This document shows, piece after piece, positions 21,653 to 32,949 of a stretch of DNA of 64,000 nucleotides. The translations under genes and the position numbers were made by a program. How positions within the stretch are numbered: position 1 is the first letter of the stretch; each line of letters opens with the position of its first letter. The notes below the pieces were generated by a model. The model did not search any database, had not been told where the DNA came from, and worked only from the letters and a program-made list of their open reading frames with translations. The DNA comes from Prosopocoilus inquinatus (taxonomy: Eukaryota; Arthropoda; Insecta; Coleoptera; Lucanidae): positions 24,618,001 through 24,682,000 of the forward strand of contig CM069872.1 in the NCBI GenBank assembly GCA_036172665.1, read 5' to 3'.

Positions 21653-21693
21653 ATACTTTCTCCCTCATGTAAATTCTTTTGCGCGTTTTGCGC

Positions 21694-22468
21694 GATTCGA
21701 CATTTATTTGATTGCTCAGTCTCTTCGTAAATATTGAAGAGTTCAAAATTTACTTACAGAATGCGTCTCTCACAACCTGTTATATTGAGAGATCATTTTC
21801 TCGCTTTAAAAGATAAGACATTCTCACGGCAAATCGAAACGAACGAACGAACGAAAATTTGGAATGTTATTTAATAATTAATTTTAATAACAATTAATAG
21901 CTGAGAAATTTTAGTATTTTCTTTCCTATTCGAATTTCGAATACCTGAGAATACCCAACAACACGCGTTTCTGTTAAACCGGGCAATCGAACGATTCAGA
22001 TCTGCGCTACACCGGGGGTGTTACGATGCGTAATCGGCATCTGGGAAACTGGACGGGCTATTTTCCTCGATGCTGTAGTTATGAGTAAAGGATCGAGGAA
22101 AATAGCCCGTCCAGTCTCCCATATGCCGAATACGCGTCGGAACACCCCCGGTGTAGCGCAGCTCTGAATCGTTCGATTGCCCGGTTTAACAGAGACGCGC
22201 GTTGTTGAGTATTCTCAGGTATTCGAAATTCGAATAGGAAAGAAAATATTAAAATTTCTTAGCTATTAATTATTATTAAAATTAATTATTAAATAACATT
22301 CCAAATTTTCGTTCGTTCGTTCGTTTCGATTTGCCGTGAGAATGCTTGTCTTTTAAAGCGAGAAAATGATCTCTGAACATAACAGGTTGTGAGAGACGCT
22401 TTCTCTAGGTAAATTTTGAACTCTTCAATATTTACGGAGAGACTGAGCAATCAAATAAATGTCGAATC
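21694..22468. repeat. Large palindrome, 378-bp arms and 20-nt loop
   Basis: Arms 21694-22071 and 22092-22468 are near-perfect inverted copies. They share ATTCGACATTTATTTGATTG, runs of CGAA repeats, and CACCGGGGGTGTT near the centre. The 20-nt loop contains TAGTTATGAGTAAAG, which is identical to the junction of target duplication and TIR at the left end of hAT copy 2 (22592-22606). No ORF. Such a structure could extrude a cruciform or give a long hairpin RNA. Confidence 0.88.
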
Positions 22469-22601
22469 GTCGAAATCTAAATTATTTAGACGCAGAATTT
22501 GATCGTGCCTATCGCAAATGCAGCGAGAAATCGAGCCCCGCCGCGCGCGGAATACAACGCCTCTGAGTTTGGACCCTCAGATTCGAGGCCTTAGTTATGA
22601 G

Positions 22602-24746
22602 TAAAGTCCGGATTTATATGTGCTAAAAAAGTGGAAAATAAGTTTTTTTTATGCGATTAAAATGGATCAAAATATGGATATTATATGCGATAAAAATTTT
22701 ATTTTACTTATACATACTTTAGAATAATAAAAACATAAATTGTTTCATATAAGTAATTTTAACACTTAACACTTAAATAGTAGGATTACAAAATATAATC
22801 AACAGTTGATTTAAATTATTTAAATATTTTTATAAGAGGAAAACGAACGCTCGACATCGCATGAAGTAATGGGCTCAAATTTCATGGATGCTACATCTTT
22901 GGGGTCCATGTCCAAATCCTCTTCACTTTGACCTTTTAAAACTAAACAGATTTTCCTCATTTTATTGTAGTCAGGATTACGTAATAGAACCTTGTCTAAT
23001 TTTGCCATTAACTTCTCTCCTATCTCCCCTGGAATTGATTTTATACTTTCAATTGCATCATCGACCACTTCAAAAGAATCTAATAGAGCCGTCTGGGATG
23101 ATTCCAACTTTTTAATGGTGGATATTAAAACCGAAAAATGAGTTTTAATGAATGCTAATTGATTCCCGATGTTTGTGTTCGACATGCATTCCTTACAAAT
23201 TCTTAAAGCCGCTGAATTGGAATCATCCAATTCCAAGAAAATTTCCTTTAATTGTTTAAAGTTATCTGCGTAAAAATTTGCTGCTTCAAGCCACGTACCC
23301 CATCTCGTAATTATTGGTTCTGGTGGTAATGGCAGGTCAGCAGCTAATTCTTTATAGTGTTGTGGGGCTTTAAGAAACGCCTTTTTTCCGTTATTGATCA
23401 ACTTATTTACTGTTGGGTATTCTAGTCGCACCAATTCAGCGAGCCTATTCATTGTGTGAGCCATACAAGTGAAGTGCATCAGATTTGGGTAAAACACCTG
23501 TAAAGCCTGTCCTGCTTTTATCATGTAGGCTGCTGCATCAGACACCATTAGTAATATATTTTCCGATTTAACTTGATTAGGTGCATATAAAAGTGTCAAG
23601 CTGTCGTTAATAAAACGTGCGATCGTTGAATGATTTGTTTTTTTCAAAACTGCACTATTTACCAAATAAGATATTGGTGCAACTGTGTTGCTTAATACTC
23701 CTGCTAACATATTTGCTACATAACGACCGCAGGCATCTGTCGTTTCATCAACTACTATATAAATATTGTTGTCGCTAAGCTTCTCTCTTATTTTCTTCAT
23801 CCGTTGCTGGTAGCATATACTTAGATAGTTTTTCCGCAAAGTCGATTCATTTGGAATATGACGATTGCAATATTTTTCCAAAAAAGTTCGAAAACTTGCT
23901 TGTTCAAGTTTATGCCAAGGAATGTTTGACTCTGCCATAGCACTGCACAAGTCTAAAAAGAATTCATTTCCTGTGTCACTGCCCTGTGAGTTACTGGCTG
24001 TTGAAGAAATAAAAGATTGCTTAAAGTTAGACACACATCTTTTCTCCGACTCCTTATGGAGGTTTGTAGCCAAATGTTGATCAATCTGGTACTTTTGGTC
24101 TGACGACACCTTAAAATATTGTCAAAATGAAAATGTGATTTTTAAGAGAATTTGTAAGGTATCTACCTGTTTTGAGCATGCGTTGCAAAAAATAACTTTT
24201 CCATCTGTAGTTAGATGTTTAGATGCTTTAATCCATTTTTTCAATAGCTCGGATCGAGAGGATGCTACTTTCGGCATTTTGAAAAGATAAGCACTGAATT
24301 TATTTCGTCTTTAAATTAAATAAGAAAATAACAACTAATTCGCGTTGATAAATACACTAGTCACTAGTCACACACATTCACGGAGTTCTTATCTCAAACT
24401 GAAATGCAAAACATAAGTGCAAAATGCAAGTGCAAGTCGCTACAGATTCCCAGAAAATCACATTCCGGGAAATCGTAAAATAAAGTGGCCAGACGTTGAG
24501 GAGAATAAATTACTTCTTGGAAAAGCTGCAGACTTGAATATTGACCGTATATGGAATTATAATGTTATTTATATCAATATATGGATAAATAAATAAATAT
24601 GCGCTAAAAGTCTAAAATATTAAGTTATATGCGAAATAAAACTACCATTTTTGGGCTTCTCTAATCGACAAACATATAAATACAAAACGCCAAGTTTAGG
24701 TATGTTAGCGTAAAAAACTTGTAAAAACTTATAAATCCGGTCTCTA
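22602..24746 (-). mobile_element. hAT element, copy 2 (inverted relative to copy 1)
   Basis: 2145 bp with perfect 8-bp target duplication GTTATGAG at 22594-22601 and 24747-24754. Ends TAAAGTCCGGATTTATA and the inverse of TAGAGACCGGATTTATA. Transposase gene on the minus strand. The sequence is nearly identical to copy 1. Confidence 0.95.
22820..24277 (-). pseudogene. hAT transposase (CGBP1-like subgroup), copy 2
   Basis: Exon 1 24277-24167, intron 24166-24110, exon 2 24109-22820. The exon 2 translation is identical to copy 1 over all 429 residues, including the premature stop after VERSFSSYKNI. The shared defect means both copies descend from one already damaged source, so they must have been mobilised by a functional transposase elsewhere. 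Confidence 0.87.
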
Positions 24747-24876
24747 GTTATGAGTGACTCGGATTTCATCGAACGGCCAGCCTGCTGCGCCCACATTATT
24801 TACAGTAGATATTTGTAATTGTAAAAATATTTTAGAAAAATTTTGTGCAAATCGTTTTTGATTGCAGTGAGAACCT

Positions 24877-24939
24877 CGAGCAGCCTCTGGACAGCTGTTT
24901 CAGCCCTGCTTGGGGCTTCTTTAGCAGAAACGTAGCTCG
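24877..24939 (-). ncRNA. Hammerhead ribozyme with inactivating core change, array C
   Basis: All stems are present, but the core reads CUAAAGA instead of CUGAAGA: the invariant G5 is A. This position is essential in hammerheads, so the copy should not cleave. Confidence 0.85.
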
Positions 24940-25188
24940 ACATTCCCACTGCAGACCAAAAACGACTTGCCCAATTTATTCGCAAATGCGATGTAAGAAT
25001 GATGAACATATAAAATAGCGACATCTTACTATCGCTTTTTGACCTAACATTGCAGTAGGATAGACAAATTGAAGCGGGATTTGCTCCTAATGAGTCCCCC
25101 ATGCAAGGCGGCCATGCTTGCTGTCAAAGCATAATGAAAGATTTTAGAAAAGTTTTGTGCAAATCGTTTTTGATTGCAGTGAGAACCT

Positions 25189-25251
25189 CGAGCAGCCTCT
25201 GGACAGCTGTTTCAGCCCTGCTTGGGGCTTCTTCAGCAGAAACGTAGCTCG
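25189..25251 (-). ncRNA. Type I hammerhead ribozyme, array C minus unit
   Basis: Consensus copy, intact core, GUC cleavage triplet on the minus strand. Confidence 0.9.
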
Positions 25252-25326
25252 ACATTCCCACTGCAGACCAAAAACGACTTGCCCAATTTATTCGCAAATG
25301 CGATGTAAGAATGATGAACATATAAA

Positions 25327-25352
25327 AGCTGTCCAGAGGCTGCTCGAGGTTC
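25327..25352 (+). ncRNA. Truncated hammerhead (3' part only) at the inversion junction
   Basis: Starts at AGCTGTCCAGAGG, so only the stem III end, the cleavage triplet and the 3' stem I strand remain. It cannot fold as a ribozyme by itself. Confidence 0.8.
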
Positions 25353-25595
25353 TCACTGCAATCAAAAACGATTTGCACAAAATTTTTCTAAAATCTTTCA
25401 TTATGCTTTGACAGCAAGCATGGCCGCCTTGCATGGGGGACTCATTAGGAGCAAATCCCGCTTCAATTTGTCTATCCTACTGCAATGTCAGGTCATAAAG
25501 CGATAGTAAGATGTCGCTATTTTATCTGTTCATCATTCTTACATCGCATTTGCGAATAAATTGGGCAAGTCGTTTTTGGTCTGCAGTGGGAATGT

Positions 25596-25658
25596 CGAGC
25601 TACGTTTCTGCTGAAGAAGCCCCAAGCAGGGCTGAAACAGCTGTCCAGAGGCTGCTCG
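25596..25658 (+). ncRNA. Type I hammerhead ribozyme, array C plus unit 1
   Basis: Consensus copy with intact core and stems, plus strand. Confidence 0.9.
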
Positions 25659-25907
25659 AGGTTCTCACTGCAATCAAAAACGATTTGCACAAAATTTTTC
25701 TAAAATCTTTCATTATGCTTTGACAGCAAGCATGGCCGCCTTGCATGGGGGACTCATTAGGAGCAAATCCCGCTTCAATTTGTCTATCCTACTGCAATGT
25801 TAGGTCAAAAGGCGATAGTAAGATGTCGCTATTTTATATGTTCATCATTCTTACATCGCATTTGAGAATAAATTGGGCAAGTCGTTTTTGGTCTGCAGTG
25901 GGAATGT

Positions 25908-25970
25908 CGAGCTACGTTTCTGCTGAAGAAGCCCCAAGCAGGGCTGAAACAGCTGTCCAGAGGCTGCTCG
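25908..25970 (+). ncRNA. Type I hammerhead ribozyme, array C plus unit 2
   Basis: Consensus copy. Predicted cleavage between 25957 and 25958, about 195 nt upstream of the array's 3' end. Confidence 0.9.
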
Positions 25971-26162
25971 AGGTTCTCACTGCAATCAAAAACGATTTGC
26001 ACAAAATTTTTCTAAAATCTTTCATTATGCTTTGACAGCAAGCATGGCCGCCTTGCATGGGGGACTCATTAGGAGCAAATCCCGCTTCAATTTGTCTATC
26101 CTACTGCAATGTTAGGTCAAAAAGCGATAGTAAGATGTCGCTATTTTATATGTAAAAATATT

Positions 26163-29100
26163 GTAAACATTCCGAAGATTATTTCTTACAATTTGTATGT
26201 GGAGCTTATTTCTGCTACAAAAATTTAAATTTCGTTAGAAGCCAACGACGCCGACGACAATGCAACAACATGCTAAAAGGTAACCAATGAAATGTTTGGA
26301 GCGCACCTGCAGCCAAGGCCAACCAATCATAAAATTGGAAATATTTCCCCTTAAATGTCACAGTGTTGGGGATTAACAAGCAAGTAAAATACTGTAACGC
26401 GCCGACACGTCACTGATTTTGTTGTTAAACGGAACAACCAATTACGATAACAAACTGTCTCAACACAATAGAAAAAGAAATTACTCTAATTGACACGTAA
26501 TTCAGAAACCGTCAAAATTTAACTTCTGACTCGTAAATAGGCTATATGTTTTATCTACTTCAATAAAAATCGTGATCGTCTAATTAAATTTGTAGGACCT
26601 TACCTGTGACGTAACTCAAGACTCGTTGCTGGTGCGGTCGCGCAATAAATTTGAGAGATTTAAGGAACTAAGTACGTTAAAATAAAAAGGCGAGATATTA
26701 AATTTAATTTACTTCGTTTATTGAGAAAAACGAGGGGAAAAAACTCCGTTACCAGCCCCCACTAGGAATCTGGTAAACGAGCGTAAAAACCCTCGTGAAT
26801 TTATACGTCAATACAGCGAGTACCAAATATAGCAGTTGCGAGCAATACAGTAAGACTCAGCTAACAATCTCGAATATAGTTGCGATATAACGGTCTTAAC
26901 CAACATTTCTGGTGGAATCGAGTTCGCTCAGCACATTAATTTTCACGGGACTTTGTCCTCGATTTGATTGCCAATAAAAATAATGTCTCTATTGAGCTCT
27001 GTTTAGGTACAGTGATTGCCACTTAAGATCGTACTCTAAAACAACACTCTGACCAAATCAACCAATGTACAGCGTGACACGTGAGTCTACAGTGTACCTT
27101 AATTAGGTGAATTAATTTCCTAATTAGTTAGATGTTTGGGGAACGTGGGTGATACGAGATGCGGTTTTTAGTGATCTATTTTCAGAGGTATACACAGTGA
27201 TCGCTTTTAGTTTTTCACGGATGTCCCCTTGGGACCCCTCCCCCCCCTAAAGCTAGATTAATTAATTCTTCTGGCCAGGAACTTTGTCTACTCGAAACCA
27301 GGTATAGGGGTTGAGGTACAGTGACTCTCGGTTATTTTTCCCCTGTATATTTTCGTCGCCTAAAGCTGTTACCCACTTGGTGGACCCGATTGACCGCTGA
27401 TAATGACCGTACACTATGGGTCCTTAAGTCCAGTGGTCGCAAAGTCAATCCTCTATATTCTCCCGCAATATATCTCAGCTAATAAACCCCAACTGGTAAA
27501 ACCCACGGGTTTGGAGAAATGCTCATTTCATGACTTGAGCGCTTAATTTCGTTTCAATATCTATGGCCTCGGAATTTGTAAGAAATTCGTACTGGAAATT
27601 AACTTGGCCTTGATTTCTGGTGATAAATTAGTGCTGGCCACACTTAATTAGTCGGCAGATATAACTTGCCTTTCGACCAGGGATTCAAACTGGGACAACT
27701 CTCGTAATCACTCAGATCCCAGTTGTGAGCGAGGTCACTAAATGATACGAGGGTTTCCAAAGGTGACAGAAACACTTCTATAATTAGTACACTAGACTGG
27801 AGATTTCAGTAGATTAGTGGTAAAGTTAACTACTTTGGTTGATCAAGTTGCAGAACGCGTACTCCGACGAACCTAGTGACATACACTGATTTAACCTTAA
27901 ATATGACAATTCAACAATTAAAATACTAGTAATTTATAAGGCAAAGTTGGGAACGTCAACCAACTGTGTGTTTAATTATGTAAATTCAAACTGACTCGAA
28001 TGCGAACTCGATTATTGAATTTCAGAGTTCTCTGTCTCCAATTATGACTCGATTAAAAGGGTTTGGAATCAATTAAAACCACCAAAAATGCGGCGATGCA
28101 ATAATGATTAAATGACCTTTTACCTAACTGTCCAAGTCCGAGTAATTTGCGCACCACTCACTCTGTTATAAAACCACTCGCGTCGAGCCCATGTGCGAGA
28201 GCAAAAATTTATTAAAATGCCTTTCAAACACTTGAAACTACACTCGTAATGGTGACCGAAAACACGATTACGGAACACAACTTACTTAAGACAAACTACT
28301 AAATTCAAAATTGCAACTCGGCGTTTGGTATTCAACCGGTCTTTTCTCTCTTCATTAAAATAACTTTTCCCTTTTCCACCCTCGTTAGTGAGCCCCACCC
28401 GATTTTCGAAAAGAGCTTGACAACACCCCCGACCAATCGATACCGTTTTCGAAAAGTTACTCTCCTCCTCCTTTTAGAAAACACCCCAGTAATAAATTTA
28501 CACGCATAACTCACCGTAAATGTGTCCCATCTCGAAGTCTGTTTCTTTTCTTTTAAAATTTTGAACATGCACTCGCTTTACAAGTAGCTGATTGATTGTT
28601 TCCTTTGCGAAAGTTAAAATTCGTTCTAAAGTTATCGCCTTCCAAAAACAACTCGACCCCCCAGTGATTTTGAAAATCATCTCATCTTACATAACCGGCC
28701 CTTATCCTATTAAAGCACGACGGACACTCCTTCACAAAAATGAAACAAAACGAATACATTTTAAAATCTTGGCAATACCCTGCTGTTACTGAAGTGTTTT
28801 GTACTTAAAATTTATTGCCTCTTGTAAACCTGCAACGACCCGTCTCAACTGTTTCCGGCGTTACTAGAACTTCTACGAAAAACAATATTTGTCTGTTATT
28901 TGTAATTTGTTCCATAATCGAAAATCAATCACGATTTGTTTATAAGCAAATCCGCGACCGTTTCAATACCAACCCGAGAGGGGTACCTTCGCGCGGATTC
29001 CTCTTAAGGAGTCCAGGAATTCGTTGATCCGGAAGACGATACACCACGTGCACTTATCGTTTATTTGAAAGAAACACTGACACGCTATTTACAATATTTA

Positions 29101-29235
29101 TTTACAAAAGCTTTTCCTAACACAAACTATAAACAATTATACTAACATTTAATCGCGGTTTTAACACTTAGCTGATATGAAAGTTTGACGCATTGATTTC
29201 GCGACCCGAAAATCCTTTATTTTCGAATACCTCCT
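26163..29235. other. 3-kb stretch with no identified gene or element
   Basis: Moderately AT-rich with scattered GC-richer segments. Open frames at 28332-28680 and 28592-29027 carry no recognisable motif. It lies between array C and the 3' LTR of the BEL element. It may be host intergenic or intronic DNA, or an undescribed non-coding element. Confidence 0.4.
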
Positions 29236-30064
29236 TTTTTGCTTGCGTTGAGCAATTTAAAGTTCAGTAATTACAATGTGGGGGAACGATGGAACTGTTG
29301 GTTGTTGCTAATGACTAAACCGGTGATGGGTCGCGGTTGATAATTTAAAGAATGAACTAGAGAAATTTTACTAATGTATTTCCCTGGAATTAATGACGCG
29401 TCCCTTATTCTGGTAATGTTTATTTTGTATTAAATAATCTAATTGATTATTAGAAACAAATATTTGGGTAAAATTTTGAACAGAAGATAGTTATCATGAG
29501 GCAAAATTTTTAGCACGTAAATTCCTATGGCCACAGTTAAAAAAAGATGTACATTTTATCATCATTTTCATCGGCCTAATTAGTGCTTCAATTATGGATA
29601 TATAAAAAATTATGGAAGCTAAATTATTCAAAAAACCCGTGTCTTACGGTTGCGAATAAGATAAGAGCGCCTAATGGTAGCTTAAATAGTAAGGGGTCGT
29701 TGAATCCTTAAGGCGTAATGCAAACGATGACAAAGGACGGAATTAGAAATTGACGCGTTTCGATGTAAAATGCTCATTTAGTAGGCCTGAGGTTCATTTT
29801 CTTAAATATGAGCGCAAACACTGAAATACATTTTACAATGAACCGAATGAGGCAAACACCGCGGGTGATAGAATTTACTTTAATAGTTCGGTATGAGAAA
29901 ACAATTTGAAAGATTTGGATGTACCAGATTACTGACTAAGCGGAATATCTTCCAGCAAATAAAATGAATAACGTACATGCCAATATGACTAAAATTAAAT
30001 TATAAAATAAAGAAAATAAGAATGTACTTTTTTAACCTTAATCTAAAATAGCCTAATGCTTAAC
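29236..30064 (-). repeat. 3' LTR of the BEL element
   Basis: Begins TGTTAAGCATTAGGC on the minus strand after a purine tract (AAGGCGGGGAGTA). Matches the 5' LTR but contains about 245 bp (29380-29625) absent from it. Left boundary uncertain to a few bases. Confidence 0.8.
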
Positions 30065-30085
30065 ATACTCCCCGCCTTGAAAGAT

Positions 30086-30419
30086 TCAGCTTTCAAAAAA
30101 TAAAAGCCTAAAACTCTTAATCCAAGGGGAGAGGACATAAACGTGTGGCGGCCCGTTTGAAAATACCAGATGAGGTCCTAACAGTGGCGACAGGAAAGAC
30201 GCCGTCGCCGCCGGGGAACACTTCTGTGATGCGTCCAGAGGGCCAACGTAGCGGATGAAGATTCTCCTCTTGTAGGAGCACCAGAGAGCCAGGGGCCAGC
30301 TGAGTTCCCTTGTTGGATTTCCATCTTGTTCCAGACTGCTAAAGTGAGCCTCCAATTAAGAAGTGTGAGGGACTGAGAAAGATAAAGTCGTTTGGATTGT
30401 TAGATATGGGAGTAACAGG
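30086..30419 (-). pseudogene. BEL integrase C-terminal domain (DUF5641 type)
   Basis: Minus-strand reading shows NNPNDFIFLSPSHFLIGGSL (30400-30340) and then, after a frameshift, WKSNKGTQLAPGSLVLLQEE followed by a PLRWPSGRITEVFPG region and LCPLPLD. These are the conserved end of BEL/Pao pol. The sequence is interrupted upstream at 30420 by the MITE. Confidence 0.82.
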
Positions 30420-31126
30420 GAGGCTATTCTCAAATGTCGGGTGGTGACACTAGAAATCGACAATTGTCGAAGACTAAAGTCGCACAAGTTTTGATTTCTG
30501 TATTCTCAAACACTATTCGACAGCGAATTTCGTACGCTACTCCGATTGTCGATGAAGCGATTTGACAACGTTGTATATTAGTTCTATTGAATAGCATTCG
30601 GGCGCAGATTTTATATTATTTAAGTTGGCAAATCTGAAATTTACCACCATAATTTTTGTTTATCAGTATCGTGCAATAGAGGGCTCCCTCGTGCATCCAG
30701 ACAACAAATAATGGAAACAAATAAAAGACAATATTGTAGTGCGCGACAAAAAGAATTGTTAAGTAATTTAGTGCAGGTTGAGAATAATGTAGCAATTTTA
30801 AGTGGAAAATTCACAAAAGACATATGAAATATATCACTTCCACTTCATTTTCTTCTAAATTTTGAATAATAAATAATTCTTCTGCCGTAATTTAATGCAC
30901 GAAATCAACAACCACTTCAATACACCTGCGAAATGAAATTTCATAATCTCGTTCTGTTCATGTCGTACACGACATGACAAATGTAGAGTGGTTTTGACCA
31001 CTCGACAATATCTCTACTAAAAATGTCGAAAATTTGTCGTATGCGACATTTGAGAATTAGCTTTAGTAAACATTTTAGTAATGTCGCATTCGACATGCAC
31101 ATTTGCTGATTTGAGAATAAGGCCCC
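30420..31126. mobile_element. Non-autonomous Harbinger-like element in the BEL integrase
   Basis: 707 bp, ends GAGGCTATTCTCAAAT and the inverse of GGGGCCTTATTCTCAAAT, flanked by 3-bp AGG (30417-30419, 31127-31129). Removing it with one AGG restores the BEL frame (RP|VTPIS). CGACATT and TTCTCAAA subrepeats lie near both ends. AGG is not the usual TWA target, so the superfamily is probable rather than certain. Confidence 0.65.
30711..30827 (+). pseudogene. Residual first exon of a Myb/SANT-like protein inside the MITE
   Basis: A 38-codon ORF (METNKRQYCSARQKELLSNL, then ENNVAILSGKFTKDI). It resembles the first helix of Myb/SANT-like DNA-binding proteins that accompany Harbinger transposases. 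It suggests the MITE derives from an autonomous Harbinger. Short, so tentative. Confidence 0.4.
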
Positions 31127-31129
31127 AGG

Positions 31130-31330
31130 TCTTGAATTTAGAATTGCTTCTATCTGAATTAAAAGGGTATTCATCTTCTCAAAATTTAACGATGTTGTGC
31201 CTAGCATTTTTACAAATGAAGTTTTGCTGACTTTACGGCTGCCTCCCAGATTCCTCCGAAGTGTGGTGATCTTGGTGGAATACAGTGCTATTCTATTCCG
31301 TCATTCGCCATTTTCGTGTGGAGCCTATCT
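31130..31330 (-). pseudogene. BEL integrase core fragment
   Basis: Reading GIEWHCIPPRSPHFGGIWEA followed by VKSAKLHL and LIQIEAILNSRP, conserved in the BEL integrase catalytic core and including its Glu region. It joins abnormally to the A17 region upstream, showing that RNase H and the integrase N-terminus were deleted near 31326. Confidence 0.8.
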
Positions 31331-32384
31331 TTGGTTCCATTTATCGATTGAATATTCCGCGCGTATTCAAACCATGTATGTTGTAGATTAACGGGGATAC
31401 TTTCATCCCATTCCAATTTTAGTTCCCATAATTTTTGAATTAAAATCTTTGCTACCATTACAAGCGAATTAATCCTAAAGGATCGAATATTTTTGCCACT
31501 GACGACAGAATGTAACGTTTGGTAATTTTGCTAGGATGTTTTAGTACTTGAATCGAATATTGCAGGATATCTGAATTTGAATCCCACTGTAATTCTAACG
31601 TACTTATTTCTTTGCTCTTGTCCATGTCCAGAGTAGTAGTTTCAGTTGGTGAATCCGACAGCAAATGCCTTGTATTCGAGTTCCATTTTCTGAGATTGAT
31701 GCCACCTTTTGATAAAATCATAATAACTTCATCCCTGATTTTCTTGGCTTCTGATAACTTGTTGCATCCTGTCAGAAGGTCGTCTATATAGAAGTCTCGT
31801 AGTACTATTTCAGAGCCAGCTGGATAATTGTGACTCTCTTGTGCAGCTAACTCTTACAAAGCTCTAATTGCTAAAAATGACGCAGGGGCTGTCCCAAATG
31901 TAACTGTAGTTAGTTCGAACGTTTTTATGGCTTCCTGCTTATTATCGCGCCACAAGATACGCTGAAAAGGCGTGCAATCATCATGCATAATAACCTGGCG
32001 ATACATTTTTTCCACATCGGCAGTCATTACGTACTTAAACGTCCGGAATCGAGCTATGATGTCAAACAAGTCTTGCTGTAATTTATTACTCTCAGCTTGG
32101 TAGTGATGCTTTTTTCTTTTACAATCGCGTGGTGAGGTAAGTAAAAGTGAGGTACGTCGTCATTTGCGTATGGTAATTCCTTCATGTGGCTTAAATTTAA
32201 GTATTCGTGAATGAATGCTGCATATTCAGTTTTCAATTGGGGGTCTTTGTCCAATTTTCAGTTTCAATTCAGGTGAACCTTCTCTGAAAGGGAGCGAAAC
32301 GATTAACCGTCCCTCGTCGTTTCTTTCAACGGTTTTTATGAAATGTTGTTCGCAAATTTTTTTATCCGGTGTTAGTTTGGCGTG
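31331..32384 (-). pseudogene. BEL reverse transcriptase and A17/connection region
   Basis: Contains AEYAAFIHEYL-type helix, VPHFYLPHHAIVKE and KLRVINYS (RT fingers), MTADVEKMYRQV (the first catalytic Asp) and FGTAPASFLAIRAL. The A17-type segment LRKWNSN and AKIFDPLGLI ends the region. The stop and frame changes at 31722-31860 and 32050 break it. The YVDD box region (31780-31860) is degraded. Confidence 0.82.
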
Positions 32385-32900
32385 CTAGCTGTAAGATTCT
32401 AATTCCCAAAATTTGCTTAGTAAGTCATCTAACTTCGTCGTTGTTGAAATATTCCAAATCGCTTGAGTGAACGTTTTTTCTTGCCTTGAAGCTATTTTTC
32501 CCGATATTACCCATCCTAGTAATGTTTCCAGTAAGCACGGCAGATTACTCCCTAAGTTGATTTGTCCAATGCATAATAATTTAAAGAATAATTCAGTACC
32601 TATTAATATGTCAATATTTTTAGGCTGATAGAACTCTGGATCTGCAAGTTTTATGTTTTCCGGAATCTGAATGATGTCTTTTGATATCGGAGTAAGCGGT
32701 ATTTGTTCTGATATCTTGTCTAATATGAAATAGTTTAACAGTGTTTGAAATTTGCTGTCTTTCGACTGTATTTGCACGTCAACGTTATGGGTTACTCTTG
32801 TGCTGCTTTGACTTACGCCTGCCAAGACGCTTCGCTAAATCTTTTGATATTAAATTAGATTGCGATCCTGAATCTAGAAGTGTGCTTGCCCATTGATATC
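32385..32900 (-). pseudogene. BEL aspartic protease (DUF1758 type)
   Basis: Active-site LDSGSQSNLISKDLAKRLG near 32880-32825 in one frame, then, in a shifted frame, the characteristic IDILIGTELFFKLL and LLGWVISGKI blocks. Frameshift between the two parts. Confidence 0.8.
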
Positions 32901-32949
32901 TAATTTATTGATAATCGCAGTTGACAGCAATACTTGACTCGTTAATTGA

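Larger units (their letters stand above)
24832..26151. repeat. Array C of the 312-bp hammerhead repeat, with internal inversion
   Basis: Left part (24832-25326) is minus-oriented, right part (25327-26151) plus-oriented. The switch lies inside a unit, just upstream of a hammerhead cleavage site. The right end is the family 3' terminus (TATTTTATATG). The whole block is flanked by a direct repeat GTAAAAATATT (24821-24831 and 26152-26162), an apparent 11-bp target duplication. It holds four ribozymes and one truncated one. Confidence 0.9.
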
